DNA of 50,697 nt from Gammaproteobacteria bacterium. Its GTDB lineage: Bacteria > Pseudomonadota > Gammaproteobacteria > Chromatiales > Chromatiaceae. The position numbers and the translations under genes are program-made. Location of the stretch: contig JAGVUH010000082.1 of NCBI GenBank assembly GCA_019136395.1, positions 1 to 50,697 of the forward strand, written 5' to 3'. Positions 21,501 through 27,358 of the stretch are shown piece by piece; the first letter of the stretch is position 1; each line of letters opens with the position of its first letter. The notes under the pieces were generated by a model. That model did no database searches and was not told where the DNA came from. It was given only the letters and a program-made list of their open reading frames with translations.

Positions 21501-23711
21501 GGTGGCGGTGCGCAGGGTGCTCAAGGGGACATTGGTCTGGTCGGTGAAGGTGAAGGCATTGGGCACGGTGTCATGTTGCGTCTGCACCGTCCAGGCAGCG
21601 GTCCAGTTAAAGTTGGCGTCGCCGACCGTCACGGTCGCTTCCCGGTAGGTGCTGTAGGTGCCGGGGCTGGTCAGGCGCACCGCCAGGGACTGGCCATCGG
21701 TGATGGTGCCGCTGGTGGCCCAGGCGCCGCCGTTGATGCTGATTTGTGGGCTGCCGTCGCCATACACCGTGACGGGCACGCCGGTGGTGATCCCGGTGAT
21801 GGTCACCGTGTCGGAGGTGATCAAGGTGCTCAACGGCACCCCGGTCTGATCGGTGAAGCTGAATTCATCCGGCTGGGTGTCATCCAGGGTGCGTACGGTC
21901 CACTGATCGCTGACGCCGCCGACCGTTACGGTCGCGGTCGCGGTGGTGGCCAGATTAGCCGAACTGGTCAGGCGCACCGCCAGGGTCTGGTTGTTCGTGA
22001 TCGTGCCACTGGTGGCCCAGGCGCCACCATTGATGCTGATCTGCGGGTTGCCGTCGCCGGAGACCGTCACCGGCGCGGGGTTGCCCAGCCCGGTGATGGT
22101 GACCGCGGTGGCGGTGCACAGGGTGTTCAGCGCCACCCCGGTCTGATCGGTGAAGGTGAAGGCATCCGGGACGATGTCTTGCTGGGTGCGCACCGTCCAG
22201 TCATCGCTGACCCCACCGATAGCGAGCGTGGCGGTCAGGGGGGTATCGGGCGAAGCCGAAGCATAGAGGCTCGCCTCCACGGTATCGCCGTTGCTGAGGG
22301 TGCCGTTGCCGACCCACAAGCCGGTGCCGTTGAGCTTGATCGTCGGATTACCCTGACCCGAGATGGAGACATTGGTCGTGCCGGTGAGGCCGGTGACGGT
22401 CAGGGGGGTGGTGTAGACGCGGGTGCCGGGGACGATCTCCGTCTGATCGGTCAGGGTGAAGCCGTCCGGGGTCACATCCGCGCCATTGCGAACACAGCGC
22501 ACCCGGGTGTCGCTGTAGGTGGATTTCGTCTGGGATTGGATACCGCTGCTGAACAACACCCCCTTGCTGTTCCCGCTGTCGACCTCGGTGGACGACCAGT
22601 AAAATTTTGAGGCGAAATTGGGCAGCGAAGCGCGATAGTAATAGAGCTGAAACAGCTCATCGATGGCGGGCAGGTACCAGTCGCTGTGGCCGTGCGCGCT
22701 CAACTCGGCGCACAGCTGGGCGGCGTTGGGCGTTTTGCCGTCATTGGGGTTATAGTCGCCGTCCCCCCGCAGCACGTGCGCCGCGATATCCGCGGTATTG
22801 CCGTCGCCGTCCGTGGTGGATTGCGCGCCGGTGATAAAGCTAAAGGTGCCCCAGTAGGCATTGGAGCCCTGATCGGTCGTCGTGGTGTAGAAGGGGAGGT
22901 TGCCATCGGGGGTCAGGCCGGCATACACCGTGCCGTCGGCGCAGACGGTGCCGACGGCGGGGGAGCCCAGACACGCATCGTCTTTCGTCGTTACAGTCCA
23001 TTCGTCATCCCAGGTGCCGACCGACACGAACGTGGTCCAGGCGGTGAGGGACGTGGGCGCACTGGACATGCGTACCGTCAGGGTCTGGCCATCTTGAATC
23101 GTGCCCGTGGTGACCCAGGGACCGCCGTTGATGCTGACCTCCTGGGGTCCGTCCCCGCTCACCGTGACCGGGACGTTGCCGGTGATGCCGGTCACGGTCA
23201 CGGTCTCGGAGGTGATCAGCGTATTGCTGGCGACGCCGGTCAGATCGGTCAGGTTGAACGGGTTGGGGGTGGTGTCCTGGGCCTCGGTGGTGACGTGAAA
23301 GTCCTCGGTGGCGATGCCGACGGTGACGGTAGCGGTGCGCTTGGTTTGAAAGTTCGAAGAGCTCGTCAGCCGCACGGCTAAGGTCTGCCCATTGTAAACA
23401 GTGCCACTGGTCACCCAGGGGCCACCATTGATCCTGACCTGCGGGCTGCCGTTGCCGGTAACCGCGACCGGGTTGGGAACGAGGATGTCTTGGATTATGA
23501 CGGTATTGGAGGTGATCACCGTGCTCCGGGGCACCCCGGTCTGAGCGATGAACTTGAAGGGATCGATGACGGCATCCGCGGTGGATGGCACGAGCGCCAG
23601 CAGCAGCACGACGAGGGCGAGGACCGATTGCGGGCGGGTGGCCACGCGGGGCCATGGCTGCGCGGCGTGGCCGGCGTTACAGAAACGGCGAAGGAGCGGA
23701 ATGGCGGTCAT
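12594..23711 (-). CDS. Giant secreted Ig-repeat protein P3 with inserted DUF1566/Lcl domain
   Basis: ATG at 23711 gives 3705 residues; a GTG at 23723 is an alternative and neither has a strong ribosome binding site. A long basic N-region precedes a hydrophobic signal segment (SVLALVVLLLALVPSTADA). Nineteen tandem repeats of about 98 residues follow. Each runs roughly PDPFSFTDQ, TLTITGI, PVTVSGDGNPQVSINGG, WVTSGT, GQTLAVRLTS, ATVTVGGVSDTWTV. Between repeats 2 and 3 lies a C-type-lectin-like DUF1566/Lcl domain. Four Ig-like units of about 105 residues come next (PPVITG...NQWVDV...YALTLYAADAAGN). The shared C-terminal module (12594 to about 16135) ends with PPQCTLE...ARCVAPMGKLASYKW. It is the first gene of the P3-P2-P1 block. 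A long stalk presenting a binding domain outside the cell is inferred. The tandem repeats make length variation and assembly errors likely. Confidence 0.85.
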   Translation of the reverse strand: MTAIPLLRRFCNAGHAAQPWPRVATRPQSVLALVVLLLALVPSTADAVIDPFKFIAQTGVPRSTVITSNTVIIQDILVPNPVAVTGNGSPQVRINGGPWVTSGTVYNGQTLAVRLTSSSNFQTKRTATVTVGIATEDFHVTTEAQDTTPNPFNLTDLTGVASNTLITSETVTVTGITGNVPVTVSGDGPQEVSINGGPWVTTGTIQDGQTLTVRMSSAPTSLTAWTTFVSVGTWDDEWTVTTKDDACLGSPAVGTVCADGTVYAGLTPDGNLPFYTTTTDQGSNAYWGTFSFITGAQSTTDGDGNTADIAAHVLRGDGDYNPNDGKTPNAAQLCAELSAHGHSDWYLPAIDELFQLYYYRASLPNFASKFYWSSTEVDSGNSKGVLFSSGIQSQTKSTYSDTRVRCVRNGADVTPDGFTLTDQTEIVPGTRVYTTPLTVTGLTGTTNVSISGQGNPTIKLNGTGLWVGNGTLSNGDTVEASLYASASPDTPLTATLAIGGVSDDWTVRTQQDIVPDAFTFTDQTGVALNTLCTATAVTITGLGNPAPVTVSGDGNPQISINGGAWATSGTITNNQTLAVRLTSSANLATTATATVTVGGVSDQWTVRTLDDTQPDEFSFTDQTGVPLSTLITSDTVTITGITTGVPVTVYGDGSPQISINGGAWATSGTITDGQSLAVRLTSPGTYSTYREATVTVGDANFNWTAAWTVQTQHDTVPNAFTFTDQTNVPLSTLRTATAVTITGLGPAMLGASPVTVTGEGSPQISIAGGAWATSGTIMNNQTLAVRLTSAATFSTTRSTTVTVGGVSDTWDVTTLAADFIPDPFSFTDQSGIALSTLTTANTLTISGINDGAAVTVSGDGNPQVSINGGAWATSGTLTNNQTLAVRLTSAASYDTTSTATVAVGGVTDTWTVTTLGDTVPDPFNFTDQLTVVPNTLIAAPAVTITGITVATPVTVTGDGNPQISLNGGAWATSGTIVNNQTLAVRLTSAADSSTTRTATVTVGGVSDAWFVRTADDTTPDPFSFTDQVDVEPSTLTTANTLTLTGINAATPVTVSGDGSPQVSLDGGPWVTSGTIQNGQTLAVRLTSAPDYSTTYTATVTVGGVSDAWTVRTLDDSVPDAFSFTDQVDVALSSAITSNTLILTGFNAAAPVTVSGDGDPEISLNGGPWVTSGTLSPGQTLAVRLTSAADFSATRSATVTVGGVSDTWAVTTLAQDTTPDAFSFTDQSDVARSTLTTANTLTLTGINDATAVSVSGDGDPQVSLDGGPWVTSGTLTPGQTLAVRLTSAADYSTLYTATVTVGGVSDAWTVRTLDDTVPDAFSFTDQSGVARATAVTSNTLTISGLTGAAPVTVSGSGTPQVSLNGGDWVTSGAISNGQTLSVRLTSAPTYSTARSAQVTVGGVSDTWTVTTLVDSEPDAFTFTDQSDVPRDTRRTSDTLSITGLNVPVTVTVSGDGGPQFSINGGPWVTSGTLTSGQTLAVQLTSAADFSTPHSATVTVGASSATWTVTTLAQDTTPDAFSFTDQSDVPRSTLTTANTLTLTGFNDATAVSVSGDGDPQVSLAGGPWVTSGTLTPGQTLTVRLTSAADYSTLSTATVTVGGVSDAWTVRTVDDTVPDAFSFTDQSNVVRSTLTTANTLTLTGLGVTAPVTVSGDGNPQVSLNGGPWVTSGALENGQTLAVRLTSAADFSTPHRATITVGAGSTTWTVTTLARDTTPDAFNFTDLTDVARSTLTTSNTLTLTGINDGAAVAVSGDGNPQVSLAGGPWVTSSTLLPGQTLAVRLTSAADYSTQSTATVTVGGVSDAWTVRTVDDTVPDAFSFVAQVDVALSSAITSNTVTLTGLGAAAPVTVSGDGNPQVSIQGGPWVTSGSLAPGQTLAVLLTSAGDFSTPHTATVTVGGVSASWAVTTQARDTTPDPFSFADQSGVPLSTLRTALALPITGINDATAVTVTGDGDPRISINGGAWATSGAILNNQTLQVRLTSAATASTASTATVTVGGVSDEWTVRTVDDTTPDPFSFTDQSDVEQQATITSNTLTLTGLTGGAAVAVSGAGHPQVSIQGGPWVTGGTLTNGQTLAVRLTSAAQPYATARATVTVGGVSDEWSVRTRDTAAPLITGAVIAADPPRVDLTLREVPADGPGQVVRVWAEAARAATAQQWTWEASQLSSPGNDADWEARLALPALDSGRYALTLYAADAAGNVSAPHALEYVYDVAPPVITQASLGTGNQWVDVQVTDAPEDGARTVAQVWVELVEAGGERHTLQAEGLTAPAGAAPWQARVALSTVPTGHYTLSVGARDAAGNLATPVALGEHLLYNQPPVIAAAPLGDHAKWLDVTTQPVPAGVQDIVAFWVEAQPAAGGAPLTVAGEAPAAVTADGQRHWQGRVGLATLVSGRYTLQVFARDARDGVSPPFTLGEVLLDNTPPVITGTQLGPLNQWVEASLFEGPADGPRTVTRFWVAATPQPSGAPILLPHDQLVAPGGDGNWLARSPLTALAEGYYALTAHAEDAAGNQAAPYAFSTRLAIDHQAPGVTFATVDGQPLAAAPLQDPQAITFRLTDNLDPQPAVVSVTLGGGALTTPLTLDYQARGDAYVVRYPATLPLLADDTYQITVVARDANQNEGTHSATFAVGARLLPLIAAHGGQILLPLVAGEVDVRRETQDWPLTTEPAVTGHQPPQPLRGKADLVITLSADARDALVIAGRPLNPGQSLYYPDYNFDAARGRITLPMHPLLSAALPEGRFGDLQVRIDRPLAPVVKAPIHLWSPATELLVKQTAPAFAKKVHPAELSLVARGASLCAGDFQALTDPGTTRHTLAADGTALCAVHWVELPPDLQPHPLYKRALKGFLNTTAERVTLRYQPGLYVVRDNTYAFYPALTPAPAEAPAAAGAPTAALQEHSVALFEPDPPALRFNPASAAAEQGDWLPAGSWATRTGTFSPGTVSAMSAPYLGLVLSLRDADSGALLSERATKTDNVRETVTTDLAALEDTAHLVARVHYSLYPEVFTEVPLTFVALPNRLTLKLRPPGPLANDADSLLDGTFGEWGQGAFRFASESHGAWSLQLYREVPGPGGRVREPLGAPTSAIAADGSFTLNAGPLTAGSHRLLVTATFGGSSVVRDQLIESAVATVRVHDATAIACTLSATPAESPPGITATLKVVPENRDRYADVGAIQWQRSTDGVTWTPITLPDGYTASFGYTERLDQSGRYYYQAVTTNRYSGVEATCPATSVHIYDTPTVTLRGPNYTLLGAPADWTATVAGPARPTEYAWEVRRGYADQAPLLLTGPTITLPADALGLWQIEVKARYLDAPENQRAWGAARDTLRVDLPRLHRPLLTGESYVEVGKPYTYTATVNPPWGAHRVADNLTIQGEWLLPDGTAVAGDTLTYTPTADPAQRLLYRAWIPGYAEASLATGYLDLRPWTYVFPTVSLTTRVLREAQPKTVGFTLNLTNGNTNGEPLTVTWTLPAEATSNQQSDTYVSVAAWEPGIYPVKVQVADSRGNLVQLAENLVVGEPPPLLLDTKVMIGDSWQRAPAPVTVRLYPQGKMPAEQFTAAEVRLNGEQVSDKLGSSYRLDIPNPGEHTIDFKLTTSYGRTVERREAVTLIEGVPPQCTLETAKSGEQLQVVARCVAPMGKLASYKWWVTYADAPTTPVAWGTTSAYKIMLTKAHLERGVLGVALVASNDKGQLSNVAELAQLSAPRPAPNPTP
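17395..23560 (-). repeat. Nineteen tandem Ig-like coding repeats in P3
   Basis: Repeats of about 297 bp encode about 98 residues each: two copies at about 22986-23560 and seventeen at about 17395-22475, separated by the DUF1566 insert. Copies in the middle are most alike, for example those carrying GGPWVTSGTLTPGQTL. The outer copies have diverged, the pattern expected from repeated unequal recombination in the centre of an array. Confidence 0.85.
22476..22985 (-). other. DUF1566/Lcl C-type-lectin-like domain inserted in P3
   Basis: This segment encodes about 170 residues with the hallmarks of DUF1566: GTVCADGTVYAGLTPDG at the start, HSDWYLPAIDELFQLY in the middle, FYWSSTEVDSG, and RVRCVRNG at the end. 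In known proteins the fold is lectin-like and often binds host or matrix molecules. It interrupts the Ig repeats after the second copy, near the exported N-terminus, a good place for a presented binding domain. Confidence 0.7.
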
Positions 23712-24098
23712 GGTCGTTCCCACGGCAGCGGAGGGGTGGTCGGGTCAGGATAGGGGGCGGCCGGTGGCGTTTTGCGCGTCATGCCGCTGGGCAACCTGTC
23801 ATTTGTGCCCGGAAGTGGCCGTCTCCGGGGCGAGAGGCGTTTCGCGGGTCAGTTCCGGTGAGGTGCCGGACCATCGTCAGCGAACCCGGGGCTATGTTCC
23901 GTGCGTTTATACCGCCTCCCCGGGGCGTTATTGCCGCTAATGACACTGGGTGCAGGCGCGTTTCCCCGCTATTTTGGCCGCGCGCGCCCGCGCTTGAGGG
24001 TCGCGGCCACAACGGTCCCGGTCGCGGTCAGAAGCGGTCAGCCGCTGGGTCGGGGATTTGGGGCACACTAGCCACTCCACGGCGTCGGTTGTCGCTAC

Positions 24099-24126
24099 CT
24101 GTGCCTCAGGCCGCTGTGCCTCAGGC
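24099..24126. repeat. 13-bp direct repeat upstream of the priA promoter
   Basis: CTGTGCCTCAGGC occurs at 24099-24111 and again at 24114-24126, a 15-bp period, 13 bp upstream of the -35 box. A tandem site at this distance could bind an activator. This is an inference from position only. Confidence 0.45.
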
Positions 24127-24139
24127 GGTTGTCCGGAGC

Positions 24140-24168
24140 TTGCCTTGTGCACTTAAAGGGTGTATACA
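24140..24168 (+). promoter_or_regulatory. Sigma-70-like promoter of priA
   Basis: TTGCCT (24140-24145), a 17-bp spacer and TATACA (24163-24168) match the sigma-70 consensus at four of six positions in each box. Transcription would start near 24175, about 50 nt before the ATG at 24226. A GTG at 24160 falls inside the promoter and is therefore not the start. Confidence 0.5.
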
Positions 24169-24212
24169 GAAGAAAACAAGCAGAGGAATGCGCGGGGTCC
24201 CGCGCCGTTGCC

Positions 24213-24218
24213 GGAGAG
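24213..24218 (+). promoter_or_regulatory. Ribosome binding site that fixes the priA start
   Basis: GGAGAG lies 7 nt before ATG 24226. The upstream in-frame GTG 24160 has no comparable site. Confidence 0.6.
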
Positions 24219-24225
24219 ATCGTGC

Positions 24226-26460
24226 ATGGCCAAGCCCACTCAAGTATCGCTGCCGCTCGACCCCGCGCCGGCCACGCCGGCGTGGGTCGTGCAGGTGGCG
24301 TTACCGGTGCCGGTGGCGAGTCTGTTTGACTACCTGAGCACCTGCGCGATCGCCCCGGGGTGTCGCGTCCTGGCGCCCTTCGGCCGCCGGCAACTGATCG
24401 GCCTGGTGGTGGCGTGCGGGCGGGACAGCCAGGTGGCCGCCACCCGCCTCAAACCGCTGACCGAATGTCTGGATACGGCCCCCCTGCTCAGTCCGGCGAC
24501 CCTGGCGGTGGTGCAATGGGCGACGCGTTATTACGCCGCACCCCCGGGAGAAATGCTGGCGGTACTGCCCAAATTGTTGCGCACCGAGCGGACGGTGGCG
24601 CCGCGCGTCCAGCCGTGCTGGGCCCTGGCGCCCGGCGTGGACCCCACCGCCGGACGCGGTCGTCGCCAGCAGCAATTGCTGGAGTTGCTGGCGCGGGCCG
24701 CCCAACCCCTGACCGCGGCGGACCTGACCGTCCAACTCGGTACCGGCTGGCAGCGCTGCGTGCCGCCGCTGCGCGCCCGCGGCCTGCTGGCCCCCGCCCC
24801 CGCCGCCAGCGCCATCCCACAGCCACCGGCGACGCCCCACCCGATTCACCCCGAAGCCCAGCAACAGGCCGCCGTCGCCGCCATCACCGCCGCCCTCGCC
24901 CGCTTCCAGGTGTTTCTGCTCGAAGGGGTGACCGGGTCGGGCAAGACCGAGGTCTACCTTCTGGCGGTGCGCGCGGCGCTGGAACGGCAGTTACAGGTCC
25001 TGGTGCTGGTCCCCGAGATCGCCCTGACCCCGCAGACCGTGGCGCGCTTTCGCGCCGCGCTGGCGACCCCGGTGGTGGTGCTCCATTCCGGCCTCAGTGA
25101 TCGGGAACGCCTGGACAGCTGGCTCCTGGCGCAACGGGGGCAGGCCGGGGTGGTGATCGGCACGCGCTCCGCGGTGTTTGCCGAACTGCCGCGCTTAGGG
25201 CTGGTGATCGTCGACGAGGAGCATGACGCCTCGTTCAAGCAGGACGCGGTCGGGATGCGCTACTCGGCGCGCGACGCGGTGCTGGTGCGCGCCAAGCAGG
25301 TCGGCATCCCCGTGGTGCTGGGGACGGCGACCCCCTCGCTCGAATCCCTCCACCACGCCCAGTCCGGGCACTATCACCATCTGCGGCTGACCGAGCGCGC
25401 CCAGGGCGCGCGGCTGCCCCAGGTGCAGCTGATTGATCTGAACCGCGAACCGCGGTTGGACGAGGGCTTGTCGGCCACCCTGATCGCCGCCATGCGCGCC
25501 TGCTTGCAGCGGGACGAACAGGTGGTGATTTTCCTCAATCGCCGTGGTTTTGCGCCGGTGGTGGTCTGCCAGGATTGCGGCTGGTCGTCGGGCTGCCCGC
25601 AGTGTGACGCCCGCATGGTCTGGCACAAGCCGCACGGGGAACTGCGCTGTCATTATTGCGGCCATCGCGAACGCCATCCGCCGGCGTGCCCGGCGTGTCA
25701 GTCCCCCAGCGGCCTGCGCCCCGCCGGGGAAGGCACGCAACGGGTGGAGGCGCGTCTGCGGGCATTATTCCCGGAGTACCCCCTGTTGCGCATGGATCGC
25801 GACACCATCCGCGGGCGCGTGGCGCTGGAGGCGGCCGTCACCGAGGTCCGGGAGCAGCGCGCGCGCGTTTTGGTCGGGACGCAGATGGTAGCCAAGGGTC
25901 ACGATTTTCATGGGGTGACCCTGGTGGGCGTACTGGATATCGACGGCCAATTGTTCAGTGCCGATTTCCGCGCCGTGGAACGGTTGGGCCAAACCCTGAC
26001 CCAGGTGGCCGGGCGCGCCGGGCGCGGGGCCAAACCCGGGCAGGTGCTGATTCAGACGCGCTTTCCCGACCACCACGCCCTGCAGGCGGTGCGGCAGGGC
26101 GAGGACGGCTATCGCCACCTGGCCGCCACGGAACTGCAGCAACGCAAAGCGGCCGGCTTCCCGCCCTTTGGCTTTCTCGCCGTGGCCACCGCGCGCAGTC
26201 GCCAGCCCGGGGCGGCGCTGGCCTTCCTGGAGCAGACGCGCCATCAGCTGGCCGCGCCCGCCGGGGTGGAACTGCACGGCCCGGTGCCCCCGGCGATGGA
26301 GCGGCTGGGGGGGGAGTATCGCGCGCAGCTGATCGCCATGGCCCCGGAGCGCACGCCGTTGCGCCATTTCGTTGCCACCTGGAGCGGGGTGCTGGCGGCG
26401 CAGCGCCCCCCCCTGCACCTGCATTGGGCCATCGATGTCGATCCACTCACCCTTAACTGA
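24226..26460 (+). CDS. priA: Primosomal protein N' (PriA), 3'-5' helicase
   Basis: The product has 744 residues, the usual PriA length. PriA recognises stalled forks and D-loops and reloads the replisome. The N-terminal DNA-binding part includes LFDYL, VLAPFGRRQLIGLVV and WATRYYAAPPGEML. The helicase core has Walker A GVTGSGKTEVY (residues 234-244) and DEEH (330-333), then GTATPS. Eight zinc-binding cysteines appear as four CxxC pairs (from residue 448: CQDC, CPQC, CHYC, CPAC). Motifs GTQMVAKGHDF and QVAGRAGRG follow. The gene overlaps the next one by 26 bp. It lies on the opposite strand to the flanking giant-protein and transfer genes, so it may be element cargo for replication restart during transfer, or a host gene; a chromosomal priA elsewhere would settle this. 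Confidence 0.95.
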   Translation: MAKPTQVSLPLDPAPATPAWVVQVALPVPVASLFDYLSTCAIAPGCRVLAPFGRRQLIGLVVACGRDSQVAATRLKPLTECLDTAPLLSPATLAVVQWATRYYAAPPGEMLAVLPKLLRTERTVAPRVQPCWALAPGVDPTAGRGRRQQQLLELLARAAQPLTAADLTVQLGTGWQRCVPPLRARGLLAPAPAASAIPQPPATPHPIHPEAQQQAAVAAITAALARFQVFLLEGVTGSGKTEVYLLAVRAALERQLQVLVLVPEIALTPQTVARFRAALATPVVVLHSGLSDRERLDSWLLAQRGQAGVVIGTRSAVFAELPRLGLVIVDEEHDASFKQDAVGMRYSARDAVLVRAKQVGIPVVLGTATPSLESLHHAQSGHYHHLRLTERAQGARLPQVQLIDLNREPRLDEGLSATLIAAMRACLQRDEQVVIFLNRRGFAPVVVCQDCGWSSGCPQCDARMVWHKPHGELRCHYCGHRERHPPACPACQSPSGLRPAGEGTQRVEARLRALFPEYPLLRMDRDTIRGRVALEAAVTEVREQRARVLVGTQMVAKGHDFHGVTLVGVLDIDGQLFSADFRAVERLGQTLTQVAGRAGRGAKPGQVLIQTRFPDHHALQAVRQGEDGYRHLAATELQQRKAAGFPPFGFLAVATARSRQPGAALAFLEQTRHQLAAPAGVELHGPVPPAMERLGGEYRAQLIAMAPERTPLRHFVATWSGVLAAQRPPLHLHWAIDVDPLTLN

Positions 26461-27259
26461 TCCGCCCCCCCGCACCGTCGCCGTGGTTGGCGGCGACACT
26501 GGCCGCGCCGACGGCCTCTACGGGGATCACTATCACCTGGGCGTCACCAGCGTCGCCGATCAGCAGCCGGTGGGCCTGGCCAGCGTGGCGGTCGGCGTCG
26601 AGCGTTTGCGCCGGGTGGCGGCCGGCTGCCCGCAGCTGCGCTTCACCGTTACGGGCCGCCAGTTGTGCCCCGGCGCTCCGGGGGGCAAGCCCGACCCCCG
26701 CCCCTATGTGGAGCTCTTTCGCGTCCGCCCCGGCAATATCCAGGTACCGGCGAGCTGGGATGCGTTTGCCCCGCCCCTGCCAGCGAAACCGCTGCGGCTA
26801 TTGGTGACCGGCGGGCGACTGCCCCCCGCGTATGCCCCGTTCGCCGCGCAACTGGATCATCTGTGCGCGCGGCTCAATCCCGCCGAGCTGTTTGGTTTGT
26901 GCGGGGATAATCGGGGACTCGATGAATTGGCCGCGCGCTGGTTCAGTGAGCGCCAGATCCCCTTTGCCCGCTATCAATGCCATTGGGAGCAGCTGGCGGC
27001 GCCGCGCGCGATTGTCCGGAATCGGCATGGTCGCCATTACAACGCGCGCGCCCGGCTCGATTGTGAAACGCGCCTGGTGATGGCCGCGACCCATGTGGTG
27101 GTATTTGAGCCGTTGGCGGCGGGAGATGCTTCGCCATGCCGGCATGTCATCGCGCAAGCGAAGGGGCTGGGGCGCGCCCTGCGGGTATTGTGGAGCACGG
27201 CGCCGCGCAAGGGAGAGACCGACCCGATGACGGCCGCGCCCGGAATCACCGAAAGGTAA
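26435..27259 (+). CDS. SLOG / DUF2493-like protein
   Basis: ATG at 26435 lies inside the end of priA (26-bp overlap) and gives 274 residues, suggesting translational coupling. The C-terminal half has the DUF2493-type SLOG pattern: a strand (PLRLLVTGG), LFGLCGDNRGLDELAARWF as the glycine-rich GGARGAD-like loop region, a basic segment (APRAIVRNRHGRHYNARA) and a final strand (THVVVFEP). SLOG domains bind nucleotides or nucleotide-derived ligands and occur in many mobile-element and defence genes. The N-terminal half (RTVAVVGGDTGRADGLYG..., about 110 residues) was not recognised. The position between a replication-restart helicase and RecD2 suggests a role in DNA processing or signalling, but no activity can be assigned. 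Confidence 0.8.
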   Translation: MSIHSPLTDPPPRTVAVVGGDTGRADGLYGDHYHLGVTSVADQQPVGLASVAVGVERLRRVAAGCPQLRFTVTGRQLCPGAPGGKPDPRPYVELFRVRPGNIQVPASWDAFAPPLPAKPLRLLVTGGRLPPAYAPFAAQLDHLCARLNPAELFGLCGDNRGLDELAARWFSERQIPFARYQCHWEQLAAPRAIVRNRHGRHYNARARLDCETRLVMAATHVVVFEPLAAGDASPCRHVIAQAKGLGRALRVLWSTAPRKGETDPMTAAPGITER

Positions 27260-27292
27260 GGAAAACCGCCGCTTGGGCATGATAAACCTATT

Positions 27293-27302
27293 AAAGAGGA
27301 GG
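27293..27302 (+). promoter_or_regulatory. Strong Shine-Dalgarno ahead of the recD2 leader ORF
   Basis: AAAGAGGAGG is an almost ideal ribosome binding site but lies 52 nt before the recD2 ATG. It is 11 nt from ATG 27314 (leader ORF) and 4 nt from GTG 27307 (an 11-codon ORF ending at 27342). The recD2 start itself has only a weak AGGCG. Confidence 0.6.
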
Positions 27303-27313
27303 AATTGTGTGTT

Positions 27314-27358
27314 ATGGTGATTTCCTGGCTGGTGATGAATAAATCGATAGGCGAATGA
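27314..27358 (+). CDS. 14-residue leader ORF overlapping the recD2 start
   Basis: The frame reads MVISWLVMNKSIGE and stops at TGA 27356-27358. The stop overlaps the recD2 ATG at 27355 as ATGA. The strong ribosome binding site at 27293-27302 serves this ORF rather than recD2, so recD2 is probably translated by re-initiation after the leader. No function is seen in the peptide. Confidence 0.45.
   Translation: MVISWLVMNKSIGE

Larger units (their letters stand above)
23712..24225. other. Divergent intergenic region between P3 and priA
   Basis: No gene is seen in these 514 bp. The right end holds the priA promoter and ribosome binding site. Two short direct repeats lie upstream: GCGGTCAG at 24024-24031 and 24034-24041, and CTGTGCCTCAGGC at 24099-24111 and 24114-24126. 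For the - strand P3 gene, TATAAA (complement of 23906-23911) could be a -10 box, but its -35 partner is poor; a start there would leave a leader of about 190 nt. Confidence 0.6.

Noticed and set aside
22476..22985. DUF1566 domain as target of a diversity-generating retroelement
   Set aside because: No reverse transcriptase or template-repeat copy of this segment was seen in the window.
24160..24225. Upstream GTG start for priA
   Set aside because: The GTG lies inside the promoter; ATG 24226 has a good ribosome binding site and gives the normal length.
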